Shown: positions 7,393-15,914, numbered from the stretch's first letter. The stretch: DNA of 64,000 nucleotides from Thermaerobacter marianensis (GCA_020724425.1 DYGY01000007.1:1-64000), one strand, 5' to 3'. Notes: generated from the sequence alone by a model not told the origin. Numbers and translations are program-made.

Positions 7393-9492
7393 GTGTCAGG
7401 AGTAGATATTTTCTTCAATCCCAAATCAGTAGCGGTGATTGGAGCATCAAAAGCAAGAGAAAAAGTTGGCTATGCAGTTATAACCAATATTATCAAATCC
7501 GGATATCAGGGCGAGATCTACCCGATTAACCCCAAGGAATCCGAAATGTTTGGTTACAAGGTATACCCCTCCATTGATGTGGCACCAGAGACAGATCTAG
7601 CGGTTATCGCTGTTCCTGCTCCCTATGTCGCATCTGTAGCTGAAGCATGTGGCAAAAAGGGTGTTAAGGGCCTAGTCGTCATCACTGCCGGCTTTAAGGA
7701 GGTAGGTAAGGAGGGACTAGCTCTAGAGAAGGAATTAATGGAGATTGTTGATAGGTATGGTATGCAAATGATGGGTCCAAACTGTCTTGGTTACATTGAT
7801 ACCCATACACCTATCAATGCTTCCTTTGTGGCCAGGCCACCCATAAAAGGTGACATCGCCTTCTTCTCTCAGAGTGGTGCTGTCTGTGTTGCCGTATTAG
7901 AGTGGTCTCTTAAGAGAAACATTGGCTACAGTAAGTTCATCAGTATGGGTAACAAGGCTCATCTAAACGAGGCAGACTTCATCGAAGAAGCAGCAAAAGA
8001 TCCACACACAAGAGTTATTGCCGGCTACATTGAAAGTGTTGAAGAAGGAGAGAGGTTCCTAGAAATAGCTAGAGAAGCCTCCAAAGAAAAACCAATCGTT
8101 CTAATCAAATCAGGTGTATCCGAGGCTGGTGCAAAAGCTGCTTCCTCCCATACGGGTGCCTTAGCAGGTAGCAATGTTGCCTATGATACCGCTTTCCGTC
8201 AGGCAGGTATCATGAGAGCCAAATCATTGCAAGAACTCTTTGATCTGGCCAGTGCCTTTGCCAAGCAGGATGCTCCTAAAGGCAACAGAGTAGCTATTGT
8301 AACCAATGCAGGTGGTCCCGGTATCATCGCTACTGATAGCGTTGAGCTCAACGACCTAAAAATGGCCTCTTTTGAAAAGGAGACCGTAGATAACCTTAGA
8401 GCAGGTCTTCCTGCAGAAAGTAACGTCTATAACCCTGTAGATGTTATCGGTGATGCAGGTGAAGACAGATTCCGTTATGCCATGGAACATGTCATGAAAG
8501 ACCCTAACGTGGATGCAGTCCTAGTCTTAATGGTAGCTACAGCAATGACCGGACCACATGAGATTGCAGAACTAACCGTAGAAATGCACAAGAAGTATCC
8601 CGATGTTTCAGTTGTTGGAGCTTTCATGGGTGGTGAAACCATTGATGAAGCCTTCAAGCTTATGAGTGATAACAACATTCCAGCATATACTTTCCCAGAA
8701 CAAGCTATTGAAAGTCTAGCTAGGCTAGTAAAGTATAATGAACTGCGTGAACGTCTGCAAAGACAAACTGAAGTAGAGGAATTTGATGTAAACAAAGAAG
8801 CAGTAGCTTCAATTTTCAAAAAGGTCAAAGAGGAAGATCGTGTAGTCCTTCTTGGTAGCGAAGCCATGCAGGTTATTGAGGCCTATGGCATTGGTTCAGC
8901 ACCTGTAGCTCTAGCAAAAACTGCCGAACAGGCCGGTGACCTAGCAGACGCCATGGGGTATCCCGTAGTACTTAAAGTTGCCTCTCCTAAAATTATGCAT
9001 AAAACCGATGTCGGTGGTGTCAAACTGAAACTGCAAACTAGAGAGGAAGTTGAGCAGGGATTCATAGAGATATTGGAGAATGTTCATCGATATCTACCAG
9101 ATGTCCTTGTTGACGGTGTCGAGGTCCAGAAGATGCTACCACAGGGTCGCGAAATGATTATTGGTATGTTTAAAGATGTTCAGTTTGGACCAATGATCAT
9201 GTTTGGGCTTGGTGGAATCTATGTAAACCTCTTGCAGGATGTTTCCTTCCGTCTAGCCAATGGTCTAAACAGGGAAGAGGCCATGGAGATGATCCAGGAA
9301 ACAAAAGCATACACCCTCCTCAAGGGGTACAGAGGAGAAAAACAAGCAGATATTGATGGTGTTGTAGAAACAATCCTGAGAGTTAGCAAACTAGTAACAG
9401 ACTTTCCAGAAATCACAGAATTAGACATTAATCCTCTCTTCGCTTATGAAGAAAGCGTTAATTCAATTGATGTGAAAATTACGATTTCTTGA
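7393..9492 (+). CDS. acdA: Acetate--CoA ligase (ADP-forming), fused alpha and beta subunits
   Basis: A 699-residue NDP-forming acyl-CoA synthetase that conserves the thioester bond of acetyl-CoA (or another acyl-CoA) as ATP. It is common in archaea and fermentative anaerobes. The order is CoA-binding Rossmann domain (SVAVIGASK near the N-terminus), succinyl-CoA-ligase-like domain, phospho-histidine segment SSHTGALAGS (about 252-261) and C-terminal ATP-grasp domain (VVLKVASPKIMHKTDVGGV). GTG start with AGGGTGGTG upstream. It is followed after 13 nt by the DRTGG/BioD-like gene, so the two probably form one operon. The acyl specificity is not readable. Gene symbol tentative. Confidence 0.92.
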   Translation: MSGVDIFFNPKSVAVIGASKAREKVGYAVITNIIKSGYQGEIYPINPKESEMFGYKVYPSIDVAPETDLAVIAVPAPYVASVAEACGKKGVKGLVVITAGFKEVGKEGLALEKELMEIVDRYGMQMMGPNCLGYIDTHTPINASFVARPPIKGDIAFFSQSGAVCVAVLEWSLKRNIGYSKFISMGNKAHLNEADFIEEAAKDPHTRVIAGYIESVEEGERFLEIAREASKEKPIVLIKSGVSEAGAKAASSHTGALAGSNVAYDTAFRQAGIMRAKSLQELFDLASAFAKQDAPKGNRVAIVTNAGGPGIIATDSVELNDLKMASFEKETVDNLRAGLPAESNVYNPVDVIGDAGEDRFRYAMEHVMKDPNVDAVLVLMVATAMTGPHEIAELTVEMHKKYPDVSVVGAFMGGETIDEAFKLMSDNNIPAYTFPEQAIESLARLVKYNELRERLQRQTEVEEFDVNKEAVASIFKKVKEEDRVVLLGSEAMQVIEAYGIGSAPVALAKTAEQAGDLADAMGYPVVLKVASPKIMHKTDVGGVKLKLQTREEVEQGFIEILENVHRYLPDVLVDGVEVQKMLPQGREMIIGMFKDVQFGPMIMFGLGGIYVNLLQDVSFRLANGLNREEAMEMIQETKAYTLLKGYRGEKQADIDGVVETILRVSKLVTDFPEITELDINPLFAYEESVNSIDVKITIS

Positions 9493-9505
9493 GGTGATCT
9501 GACTG

Positions 9506-10561
9506 ATGAAAAACATTTTTATCATTGGTACAGGCGGTAGTGGAAAAACAGCTTTTGGCCTAAGCTTAGGTAAAGCCTTACAAGATGCGGGCAAGAAAGT
9601 AGCATACTTCAAACCCGTTGGCTCCACTTTACGTCAGGACAGTGTTGATCAGGATGTAGTACTCATGAAAGAAACTCTTGGTCTTGAAGCTGACCTTGAA
9701 GATATGGTACCTATTCAGTGTAGTCCATTCTACCTGACCAAGTATCCACACAACAAAGACTATATGCCGATAATTCGTGCAGCCTACGAGAAAGTAGCTA
9801 AAGATGCTGACCATGTAATTATCGAAGGCACAACCTCACCAAGAACAATGTTTGCTCTTGGCCTAGATGCCTTCACCCTAGCAAAAGAGTTCGATGCCGG
9901 AATCATCATGGTAAAAAGAGTAGAACATGATGGTGAATTCGATAGACTCATGCTCTATAACGAATACATCGATCTAAAAGGTTTAAAGAGAATCGGAACT
10001 GTCTTTAACAATATTCCTCATGCTCTTTTAGATAAGACAAAAGGAATATACCAGACAATTCTTGAAGAGCATAACTGCGAAGTCTATGGTGTCATTCCTG
10101 CCAATGTACGTATCTCCTCACCAACCGTGAAAGAGATTAACGAAGTACTAGGAGGAGAACTGCTAGAAGGCGATACAGGCTTAAACAACATCGTAGAGGA
10201 TATCCTCATTGGTGCTATGACCCTTGAAAGCGCTCTTCACTATCTAAGAAGAGCCGCTAACAAAGCCATCGTTACCGGTGGTGACAGAGCTGACCTACTC
10301 ATGGCAGCCATTGAAACCAATGCCTCTGTCCTAATCCTAACTGGTGGACTCTATCCTTCAGTAAATGTATTAGCCAGAGCCCATGAGAAAAAGATACCAG
10401 TAATTCTAGTACACTACGATACCTATACAGCAATCGAAAAGCTTCATGATGTGGCCAGAAAGATTAGCCCAACTGATCTTGAAGGTATCGAAGTAGCTCA
10501 CGATAACTTTAACAAGTTCGTGGAAAAAGACAGACTACTAGAAAAAATCTTTACACTCTAA
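9506..10561 (+). CDS. BioD-like P-loop / DRTGG-domain protein (phosphotransacetylase N-terminal type)
   Basis: A 351-residue protein resembling the N-terminal, non-catalytic half of long phosphotransacetylases. It has a deviant P-loop GTGGSGKT at residues 8-15 in a BioD/CobB-like domain (YFKPVGS follows), a central linker, and a DRTGG-type domain (VTGGDRADLL...LILTGG, about 255-285). The catalytic acetyltransferase domain of Pta is absent. Its position immediately after ADP-forming acetyl-CoA synthetase suggests a regulatory or sensing role in acetyl-CoA/acetate metabolism. This is inference from context. Its last 11 codons form the start of a 69-bp direct repeat that recurs at 11084. Confidence 0.8.
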   Translation: MKNIFIIGTGGSGKTAFGLSLGKALQDAGKKVAYFKPVGSTLRQDSVDQDVVLMKETLGLEADLEDMVPIQCSPFYLTKYPHNKDYMPIIRAAYEKVAKDADHVIIEGTTSPRTMFALGLDAFTLAKEFDAGIIMVKRVEHDGEFDRLMLYNEYIDLKGLKRIGTVFNNIPHALLDKTKGIYQTILEEHNCEVYGVIPANVRISSPTVKEINEVLGGELLEGDTGLNNIVEDILIGAMTLESALHYLRRAANKAIVTGGDRADLLMAAIETNASVLILTGGLYPSVNVLARAHEKKIPVILVHYDTYTAIEKLHDVARKISPTDLEGIEVAHDNFNKFVEKDRLLEKIFTL

Positions 10562-10598
10562 GCTAAAAAGGGTATCTTAAACACGAGATACCCTTTTT
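10530..10598 (+). repeat. Direct repeat copy 1 (end of DRTGG gene plus terminator)
   Basis: A 69-bp segment covering the last codons of the DRTGG gene and its terminator. It recurs at 11084-11152 at a constant offset of 554. The first 38 positions are identical. The remaining 31 differ at six positions, all transitions. Confidence 0.95.
10568..10598 (+). terminator. Terminator of the acd-DRTGG operon
   Basis: A 10-bp stem (10568-10577 with 10586-10595), loop TAAACACG, T tract. Confidence 0.9.
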
Positions 10599-10664
10599 CT
10601 CCCATCTTGTTTCTCCTTGATTCTATTAAGCAAATAGGACAATAGGGAGGTTTAAAATAATATT

Positions 10665-11084
10665 GTGACGAATTGCATTTTTTGCGAAATTATTGATAAT
10701 AAAGAACCTGCTTATATAATTTACCAAAATAAATATACAACAGCGTTTCTTGACATTAACCCTGTTGCGACCGGACATATATTGGTTTGCCCAAATGAAC
10801 ATATCGAAAAATTGAACGAAATCAAGCACTCAAGTGTTTCTAATGCTCTTATGAAATCTCTAATACATGTATCAGATTTACTCATTCAATCGGGAATATG
10901 TACAGACTATTCAATCTTGCAAGCAAATGGTGAATTAGCCGACCAAGATATTAAACACCTTCACTTTCACATAATACCTAGACATAGAAATGACCAAGTT
11001 CACTTTAGATTAGAAACTGATAAAGTTGCTGCTCTGAATGATAATTTAGTTTGTGTGCAGAATCTTCTTTTATTTAATAAGTAA
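10665..11084 (+). CDS. HIT-family nucleotide-binding protein
   Basis: A 139-residue histidine-triad protein with CxxC near the N-terminus (NCIFCEI) and the triad HLHFHIIPRH at about 105-114. HIT proteins hydrolyse or transfer nucleoside monophosphates from substrates such as Ap4A or AMP-lysine. The GTG start at 10665 is preceded by AGGGAGG at 10644-10650. The gene is visibly more AT-rich than either neighbour and uses many A/T-ending codons. It sits exactly between two copies of the same 69-bp terminator repeat, which suggests acquisition by insertion. Its stop codon shares its last base with the second repeat copy. Confidence 0.9.
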   Translation: MTNCIFCEIIDNKEPAYIIYQNKYTTAFLDINPVATGHILVCPNEHIEKLNEIKHSSVSNALMKSLIHVSDLLIQSGICTDYSILQANGELADQDIKHLHFHIIPRHRNDQVHFRLETDKVAALNDNLVCVQNLLLFNK

Positions 11085-11152
11085 CAGACTACTAGAAAAA
11101 ATCTTTACACTCTAAGCTAAAGGGGGTGTCTCAAACACGAGACACCCCTTTT
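11084..11152 (+). repeat. Direct repeat copy 2 (flanks the HIT gene)
   Basis: Matches 10530-10598. In this copy the leading 38 bp are a non-coding fossil of the end of the DRTGG gene. The terminator stem carries A-U to G-C changes at paired positions (11123/11148 and 11128/11143). Confidence 0.95.
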
Positions 11153-11153
11153 T
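11122..11153 (+). terminator. Terminator after the HIT gene
   Basis: A 10-bp stem 11122-11131 with 11140-11149, same loop as the first copy, followed by a T run. Confidence 0.9.
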
Positions 11154-11198
11154 CTTCTATACTCATGGCAAACATGAATTACATAATGTATAATACTC

Positions 11199-11227
11199 TT
11201 TACATTTTGCTATATTGATTATACAAT
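11199..11227 (+). promoter_or_regulatory. Sigma-A promoter of the membrane protein / Xre operon
   Basis: TTTACA (11199-11204), 17-bp spacer, TACAAT (11222-11227), 24 nt before the start codon of the first gene. Confidence 0.6.
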
Positions 11228-11250
11228 TAAGTGAGAAGGGGGGACACCCT

Positions 11251-11787
11251 ATGAAAAAGAACCTCGTCTGGTTTGCGGTCTTCCTACTGGTGTTTCTAGT
11301 CTCAAGTGTTATTTGGCAGTTCTTCTTAAAAGGCGATATCAATCCTTGGATGCTGCTAGGTTCAGCGGTTGGAATTGCCCTTGCTTACCTGTTAATTTCA
11401 GCACCTAAGAATTCCTTTACGCTAATTGCTTTAGTTCTGCTAGCGGCAATTAGTATACCTTTAGTCTTCTTAGGGTTAATCTTCCCATACCTAAACTCTA
11501 TCTGGGTTATGATTGGTATCTATTTAGTTACAGTACTGACTATTCTCTTTCTAACAATGAAGTATGGGAGTGCAAGATTTTTTGAAAGCACCCTTGTGGA
11601 CGAGAGAAGCTTGCTTCACTATACTTGGTCTGGCTTCTTTTCATTCATACTGATCAATTTGCTAATTATCGGCGCTTTGATTCAACCCTGGATTCCCCTT
11701 GACCAAACATTGCTCTGGGCAGCCATCCTGCTACTAGGCCTACTTTTCTTCCTTGCTAACTTGATCTATCTGGAGATGAAAAACTAA
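11251..11787 (+). CDS. Polytopic membrane protein of an Xre operon
   Basis: A 178-residue, very hydrophobic protein with about six membrane helices. I see no catalytic motif and do not recognise a named family. The ATG at 11251 follows GAGAAGGGGGG; the longer frame from 11215 begins before this site. The stop overlaps the start of the Xre regulator by one base. Small Xre regulators paired with hypothetical membrane proteins are common in Bacillota, usually with unknown function. Confidence 0.75.
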   Translation: MKKNLVWFAVFLLVFLVSSVIWQFFLKGDINPWMLLGSAVGIALAYLLISAPKNSFTLIALVLLAAISIPLVFLGLIFPYLNSIWVMIGIYLVTVLTILFLTMKYGSARFFESTLVDERSLLHYTWSGFFSFILINLLIIGALIQPWIPLDQTLLWAAILLLGLLFFLANLIYLEMKN

Positions 11788-11993
11788 TGAAAAACCAATT
11801 GAAGGTCTATCGAGCAATGCACAACCTAACCCAGGAGGAACTGGCAAAAAGGCTTCAGGTAACGCGAGCAACCATAAATGCTGTTGAAAATGGAAGGTAT
11901 GATCCATCCCTGAAACTTGCTTTTCAGATAGCCAAGTTCTTTAAAGTCACCATCGAGGATATCTTTATCACTGAAGAAACGGAGGTATTCTAA
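11787..11993 (+). CDS. Xre-family transcriptional regulator (YozG-type)
   Basis: A 68-residue single-domain helix-turn-helix protein. The HTH_3 fold is clear: LTQEELAKRLQVTRATINAVENGRYDPS, then KLAFQIAKFFKVTIEDIF. It starts on the last base of the upstream stop codon and is directly followed by the third gene, so it probably regulates this operon. Confidence 0.9.
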   Translation: MKNQLKVYRAMHNLTQEELAKRLQVTRATINAVENGRYDPSLKLAFQIAKFFKVTIEDIFITEETEVF

Positions 11994-12224
11994 GTGTCAT
12001 ATCTTAATAGAATGGGTTTTGATAAAGGTGATGAACGGGAACTCTCCATTAGCTTATATTCAGCTCGCATTGCCTGGATCTTCACAACTATCATACTAGT
12101 AGTTTGGTCTCTGAAGGATATCTTGAGCACAGGCAGCCTATCCTTTCAGTTTGTCGTTTTCTCAGCATCTCAAACAGTATTTTGGACTTCATATTTATAC
12201 TACAAAAGGAAACTAGGTGGCTAA
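11994..12224 (+). CDS. Small two-helix membrane protein
   Basis: A 76-residue protein starting at GTG 11994, directly after the Xre stop, with GGAGGT about 12 nt upstream. It has a charged N-terminal segment (DKGDERE) followed by two membrane helices. The DERE motif before the first helix is typical of small membrane partners of YozG-type regulators. Function unknown. Confidence 0.7.
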   Translation: MSYLNRMGFDKGDERELSISLYSARIAWIFTTIILVVWSLKDILSTGSLSFQFVVFSASQTVFWTSYLYYKRKLGG

Positions 12225-12226
12225 AG

Positions 12227-12254
12227 GCAAAAGCCGTCTCAGTTAGGAGACGGC
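12227..12254 (-). terminator. Terminator of the DUF441 gene
   Basis: GCCGTCTC / GAGACGGC (8-bp stem, 12233-12254) with a T run on the minus strand (12227-12232). The plus strand lacks a T tract, so it may serve the Xre operon only weakly. Confidence 0.75.
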
Positions 12255-12267
12255 ATAGATTAAGGGG

Positions 12268-12714
12268 TCAATGTAGCACTCTTAACAACATGGCAGCCAT
12301 ACCAGCAGCCACAATCGGACCGGCAGGTATACCCTGGAAAACTAAAATCCCTATTAAAGAACCAATAATTAAGCCTGTGACTACCTCTGGTTGGCTCTGT
12401 AACAGACTGACTCCACCCCCAGCTAGATATGCTGCCAGGATTCCCATGAGAATGGAGATTAAACCTGTCTTGCTACGTATAGTTTCCCAGATTTCAAACC
12501 AGCCAACCTTGCCGGTTGCAAAGGGAACCATAACAGCCAATAGCATCAAACTAATACCAAGAAACAGGCCATTCTTCTCCAAAAAACGAAAGAGAGACTG
12601 ACAGTTCAATACCTGCATCAGTATTAATATGCCTGCAGCCAGAAGTACAGTATTGTTCCCGGCTAGATATCCTAAAGAAGCTATGATAATCATAACCAGT
12701 AAGGCTTCATTCAC
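12268..12714 (-). CDS. DUF441 / UPF0756 family membrane protein
   Basis: A 148-residue protein with four to five membrane helices, showing the layout of the UPF0756 (YtwI/YeaL) family: an N-terminal helix, LAAGILILMQVL, a cytoplasmic segment and GGGVSLLQSQPEVVTGLIIGS. Function unknown in all species. The start region lies within a possible hairpin: CCCTCTCT around 12743 can pair with the GAGAGGG that precedes the ribosome site. Confidence 0.85.
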   Translation of the reverse strand: MNEALLVMIIIASLGYLAGNNTVLLAAGILILMQVLNCQSLFRFLEKNGLFLGISLMLLAVMVPFATGKVGWFEIWETIRSKTGLISILMGILAAYLAGGGVSLLQSQPEVVTGLIIGSLIGILVFQGIPAGPIVAAGMAAMLLRVLH

Positions 12715-12763
12715 AGGATCACCCTCTCTATCTAAAACATATGGAGAGAGGGGAGAACTAATG

Positions 12764-13198
12764 CTAATTCTCTAGGTTTGCTTTGATTCCTAAAAGCATG
12801 CTCTCAGAATTCTTCTTAACCGCCAACTTAGCGACGGGGTCTAGCAGACCTGCAAACATGGGGATCCCTATTTCAAAATCTACCGTTAGGGTTACAGTGG
12901 TTTCTTGACCATCATAGTTGATTTTCCACTCACCTTCAAATTTCTTGACATCGCCTTCGGTTTGCTGATAGCTAATATGAAGGTTTTCATCATCAAAAGT
13001 ATCTTTTTCCTGCCACTTAAGCTTTGTTCCTTTAAGACTAACAACCCATTCCGTTACCGTATAGTTTTCACCACGTTCAACAACCTCAACAGAAATTACA
13101 TTCTCCATAAACTCTGGATATGACTCCATATCCTTGACTTTCTCATAGACTTTCTTGGCAGGTGCTGCAATCTTTTCAGTTACCTCGACATATGGCAT
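12764..13198 (-). CDS. SRPBCC-fold (polyketide cyclase / CoQ10-binding type) protein
   Basis: A 144-residue START/SRPBCC-fold protein beginning MPYVEVTEKIAAPAKKVYE. The pattern KVKDMESYPEFMENV is typical of the RatA/COQ10-like group that binds small hydrophobic ligands. No catalytic residues can be assigned. It is encoded 12 nt downstream of the aminotransferase gene on the same strand, so it is probably co-transcribed. Confidence 0.85.
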   Translation of the reverse strand: MPYVEVTEKIAAPAKKVYEKVKDMESYPEFMENVISVEVVERGENYTVTEWVVSLKGTKLKWQEKDTFDDENLHISYQQTEGDVKKFEGEWKINYDGQETTVTLTVDFEIGIPMFAGLLDPVAKLAVKKNSESMLLGIKANLEN

Positions 13199-13210
13199 TT
13201 ACATACCTCC

Positions 13211-14494
13211 CTAAAGTTGGCTAATAACTTCGGCTACATTAACTGTAGCTTCCTTCATGACCTCAATCACTCTATCTACTTCAGTATCAGTAATTACGGC
13301 AGGAGGCATAACTCTAATGACCTTTGGATTATTAAGTGAATGCAACACCAGAAGATTCCTATCAATGGTTTCTGAGATCATCATACCTCCGGCACCTTCT
13401 GTAGCTAGTTCTAGGCCAATTAGAAGCCCCTTACCCCGGACATCTTTAATAACTTCAGGATATCTTTCTTTCAGATTAGTAAACTCTTTAAGCAAGCGTT
13501 CACCAACTAGTGTAGCTCTTTCTAGAAGATTCTCCTCTAAGATAACCTCTATAGCAGCTACTCCGGCAGCACAACTCAATGGATTACCACCAAAGGTAGA
13601 AGAGTGAATATAGGGGTTCTCATCAAAAATGCTCCAGATCTCAGGCTTTGCCGTAAAGGCACCAATTGGCATCACACCACCACCTAATGACTTGGCCATG
13701 GTGATGATATCAGGCACAACGTTATAGTGTTCTGCAGCAAACATCTTGCCTGTACGACCAATGCCTGTCTGCACTTCATCAAATATTAAAAGAGCACCTT
13801 TTTCATCACAGATTTCTCTAACTGCCTGTAAGTATCCCTCTGGTGGAAGGAGAACCCCACCTTCACCCTGAATCGGTTCAAGGATGACAGCAGCTGTTTC
13901 CTCAGTGACAGCATTCCGCATAGCCTCTATATCCCCAAATGGCACATGGTCAAAATGGGGTAGAAGGGGATAGAAAGGCTTCTTGTATAACTCCCTACCA
14001 CTAGCACTTAAACCCCCAAAAGTCTTCCCATGAAAGGCACCATGAGTTGCTACAAACCTCTCTCTTTTTGTATAGGCACGGGCTAATTTCAAAGCACCTT
14101 CATTAGCTTCAGCACCACTGTTTGCAAAAAAGGAATATTGAAGATTCCCGGGAGTAACTTGAGCTAGAAGCTTACCAAGATCAGCAACCGGCTTATGAGG
14201 AAGAGTTCTGCTAGAAAGGGGAAGGGTATCTAATTGCTTCTTAACGGCCTCAACCACACGGGGGTTTCTATGACCATGAAAAAACAAACCATAGCCCGCA
14301 CAATCAATATATCTTTTTCCATGGATATCAACTAGTGTGGAGCCTTCCGCATACCACTCCAAGGTAGTAAATCCTAGAAAACGATAGAGACGGGCCATAC
14401 CCCCATTCACATATTCACCATAATCACTTAGCGTATCTTCAACAAAACTATCAATGCTTTCTCTGTCTGCAAATAGTTCTTTGGGATCATACAT
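13211..14494 (-). CDS. Class III aminotransferase, putrescine/ornithine type
   Basis: A 427-residue PLP-dependent class III aminotransferase. The closest remembered pattern is E. coli putrescine aminotransferase (YgjG/PatA): FFANSGAEANEGALKLA, GAFHGKTFGGLSASG, HVPFGDIEAMR, LEPIQGEGGV, DEVQTGIGRTG and the PLP lysine in MAKSLGGGVMPIGAF. Such enzymes move the amino group of a diamine or ornithine to 2-oxoglutarate. It lies between an SRPBCC gene and an opine-dehydrogenase-family gene and has its own promoter. Whether the substrate is putrescine, ornithine, lysine or GABA cannot be settled here. Confidence 0.88.
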   Translation of the reverse strand: MYDPKELFADRESIDSFVEDTLSDYGEYVNGGMARLYRFLGFTTLEWYAEGSTLVDIHGKRYIDCAGYGLFFHGHRNPRVVEAVKKQLDTLPLSSRTLPHKPVADLGKLLAQVTPGNLQYSFFANSGAEANEGALKLARAYTKRERFVATHGAFHGKTFGGLSASGRELYKKPFYPLLPHFDHVPFGDIEAMRNAVTEETAAVILEPIQGEGGVLLPPEGYLQAVREICDEKGALLIFDEVQTGIGRTGKMFAAEHYNVVPDIITMAKSLGGGVMPIGAFTAKPEIWSIFDENPYIHSSTFGGNPLSCAAGVAAIEVILEENLLERATLVGERLLKEFTNLKERYPEVIKDVRGKGLLIGLELATEGAGGMMISETIDRNLLVLHSLNNPKVIRVMPPAVITDTEVDRVIEVMKEATVNVAEVISQL

Positions 14495-14543
14495 TGAGGT
14501 ATTCCTCCTACATTAAAGTAACCAGATATTAATACCTACTAGT

Positions 14544-14572
14544 AATATAACTCAGCTACACATAATTGGCAA
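14544..14572 (-). promoter_or_regulatory. Sigma-A promoter of the aminotransferase gene
   Basis: Minus strand: TTGCCA (14572-14567), 17-bp spacer, TATATT (14549-14544), about 50 nt before the start codon. Confidence 0.65.
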
Positions 14573-14574
14573 TG

Positions 14575-14612
14575 AAAAAAGGAAAGAGAATCGGGGCAAA
14601 ACCCGATCCTCT
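14575..14612 (-). terminator. Terminator after the opine-dehydrogenase-family gene
   Basis: An 11-bp stem (14585-14595 with 14602-14612, one wobble) followed on the minus strand by a T-rich run. It separates the opine gene from the aminotransferase transcript. Confidence 0.8.
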
Positions 14613-14636
14613 TGATAAGCCTTAGCCCACTTACCC

Positions 14637-15839
14637 CTATTTGTAGCTGGCAAGTTTAAACCTTCCATCTGTCACATACTGAATCAAATTTTCGGGTGTA
14701 TATCCTTGTAACCCAAGCTTTTCTAAAGTCCTACCACTCATACCATAGTCAATATCATTGATTGCAGATGCCAGAGCAATCATACTGTTAATTGCAGGGG
14801 TAGCTACCCCTGTTAATTCACCAAGAGCCTTGAGTGGTGTAAGACTCATTGGCACATCCTCAAACACATATCTTGTATCTAGTGTGGTCGGAGCTTTAAG
14901 ACCTTCATAAGCGGTATTGTTCTGAATCGCTGTATAAAGATCACTACCTTCAGCTCCATAAGCTTCAGCTAACCAGTCTTTTGCACTGATAGCTTCAACT
15001 CCTAAGGCCCTAGCAATACTCAACCGTTCCTCATCCATGGCCTCTAAAATCCTTGCTACAGCCGGACTTATACCTTCATGATAGTAGTCAAAGGATTCAC
15101 CAGCTTCAATCCTTGCTGCATTAAGAATAGTTGGTGCGGGATGAAAAATAGCCCCAATATTGTCCAAGCTGGTCTCAAGAACATGAGCTGCTGACTTAAA
15201 CTGGGGGAAAGCATGATTTAACATTCTAACAACTTCATTGGTGCGGTAGGCAGGTAAAGCAGCCACCTTCACTTCATTCTTAATACGGTAAATATGCGCT
15301 ACTCTCTCAGCACTATCATCTTTGGATAGTGCTCTGCTAGCATACACAAGAGATTGAGCTTCAGCTATCACCACATCTTCCCAGTTACCCTGACTTCTTA
15401 AGATATACTCAAACTCCAGTGCTCCTCCGGTACGTCCTGGATTCAACACCACAATCTGATCCTTCTTAAGATAGGGGGCTAGGCGATAAGCTAAAGGTCT
15501 ATGGGCAGTGGCTGGCACAACAATCATAATTACATCTGCATCCAAAACAGCCTCTGCCATATTGTCTGTTGCCAGATCTATTCTGGCAAACCCTTCAACC
15601 TGACCACTAAGCTCAATACCACCAGCAGCAGTTATACGTTCAACCTTTTTCTTGTCGGTGCTCAACAGTCTAACAGGGAAGCCTAGCAAACCAAGATGAG
15701 CTGCCATTGCCAGACCACCATTACCAGCACCAACCACCGCGAATTTAGGGTACGACCGTACCCCCACAGAGACCAAATTACCACCAGACGGTCTCAGGTT
15801 GGCAAGAATCTCTCTTCGCTTATCCCACATAATACTCAC
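14637..15839 (-). CDS. NAD/NADP octopine/nopaline dehydrogenase family protein
   Basis: A 400-residue two-domain dehydrogenase. The N-terminal Rossmann domain has VVGAGNGGLAMAAHL, and the C-terminal part fits the octopine-dehydrogenase helical domain. Opine dehydrogenases join or split an amino acid and a 2-oxo acid through an N-(carboxyalkyl) bond; distant relatives have other substrates. I place the start at GTG 15839, seven bases after GGGAGGT; the longer TTG start at 15845 is too close to that site. The protein keeps an unusual polar N-terminal extension before the Rossmann strand. The gene lies behind a c-di-AMP riboswitch and its terminator, so expression should fall when c-di-AMP is high. 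Confidence 0.82.
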   Translation of the reverse strand: MSIMWDKRREILANLRPSGGNLVSVGVRSYPKFAVVGAGNGGLAMAAHLGLLGFPVRLLSTDKKKVERITAAGGIELSGQVEGFARIDLATDNMAEAVLDADVIMIVVPATAHRPLAYRLAPYLKKDQIVVLNPGRTGGALEFEYILRSQGNWEDVVIAEAQSLVYASRALSKDDSAERVAHIYRIKNEVKVAALPAYRTNEVVRMLNHAFPQFKSAAHVLETSLDNIGAIFHPAPTILNAARIEAGESFDYYHEGISPAVARILEAMDEERLSIARALGVEAISAKDWLAEAYGAEGSDLYTAIQNNTAYEGLKAPTTLDTRYVFEDVPMSLTPLKALGELTGVATPAINSMIALASAINDIDYGMSGRTLEKLGLQGYTPENLIQYVTDGRFKLASYK

Positions 15840-15883
15840 AGCCAAAACCTCCCTTTGAGAAAGTATTGGCGGTGGGGAGGGAC

Positions 15884-15914
15884 AAAAAACACCCTAGGGA
15901 ATACCCTGGGTGTT
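15884..15914 (-). terminator. Riboswitch expression-platform terminator
   Basis: Minus strand: AACACCC-AGGG pairs with CCCT-A-GGGTGTT, followed by TTTTT. It lies between the c-di-AMP aptamer and the opine-dehydrogenase gene. A small hairpin (TTGAGC/GCTCAA, 15913-15928) overlaps its 5' edge and could compete with it. Confidence 0.85.
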
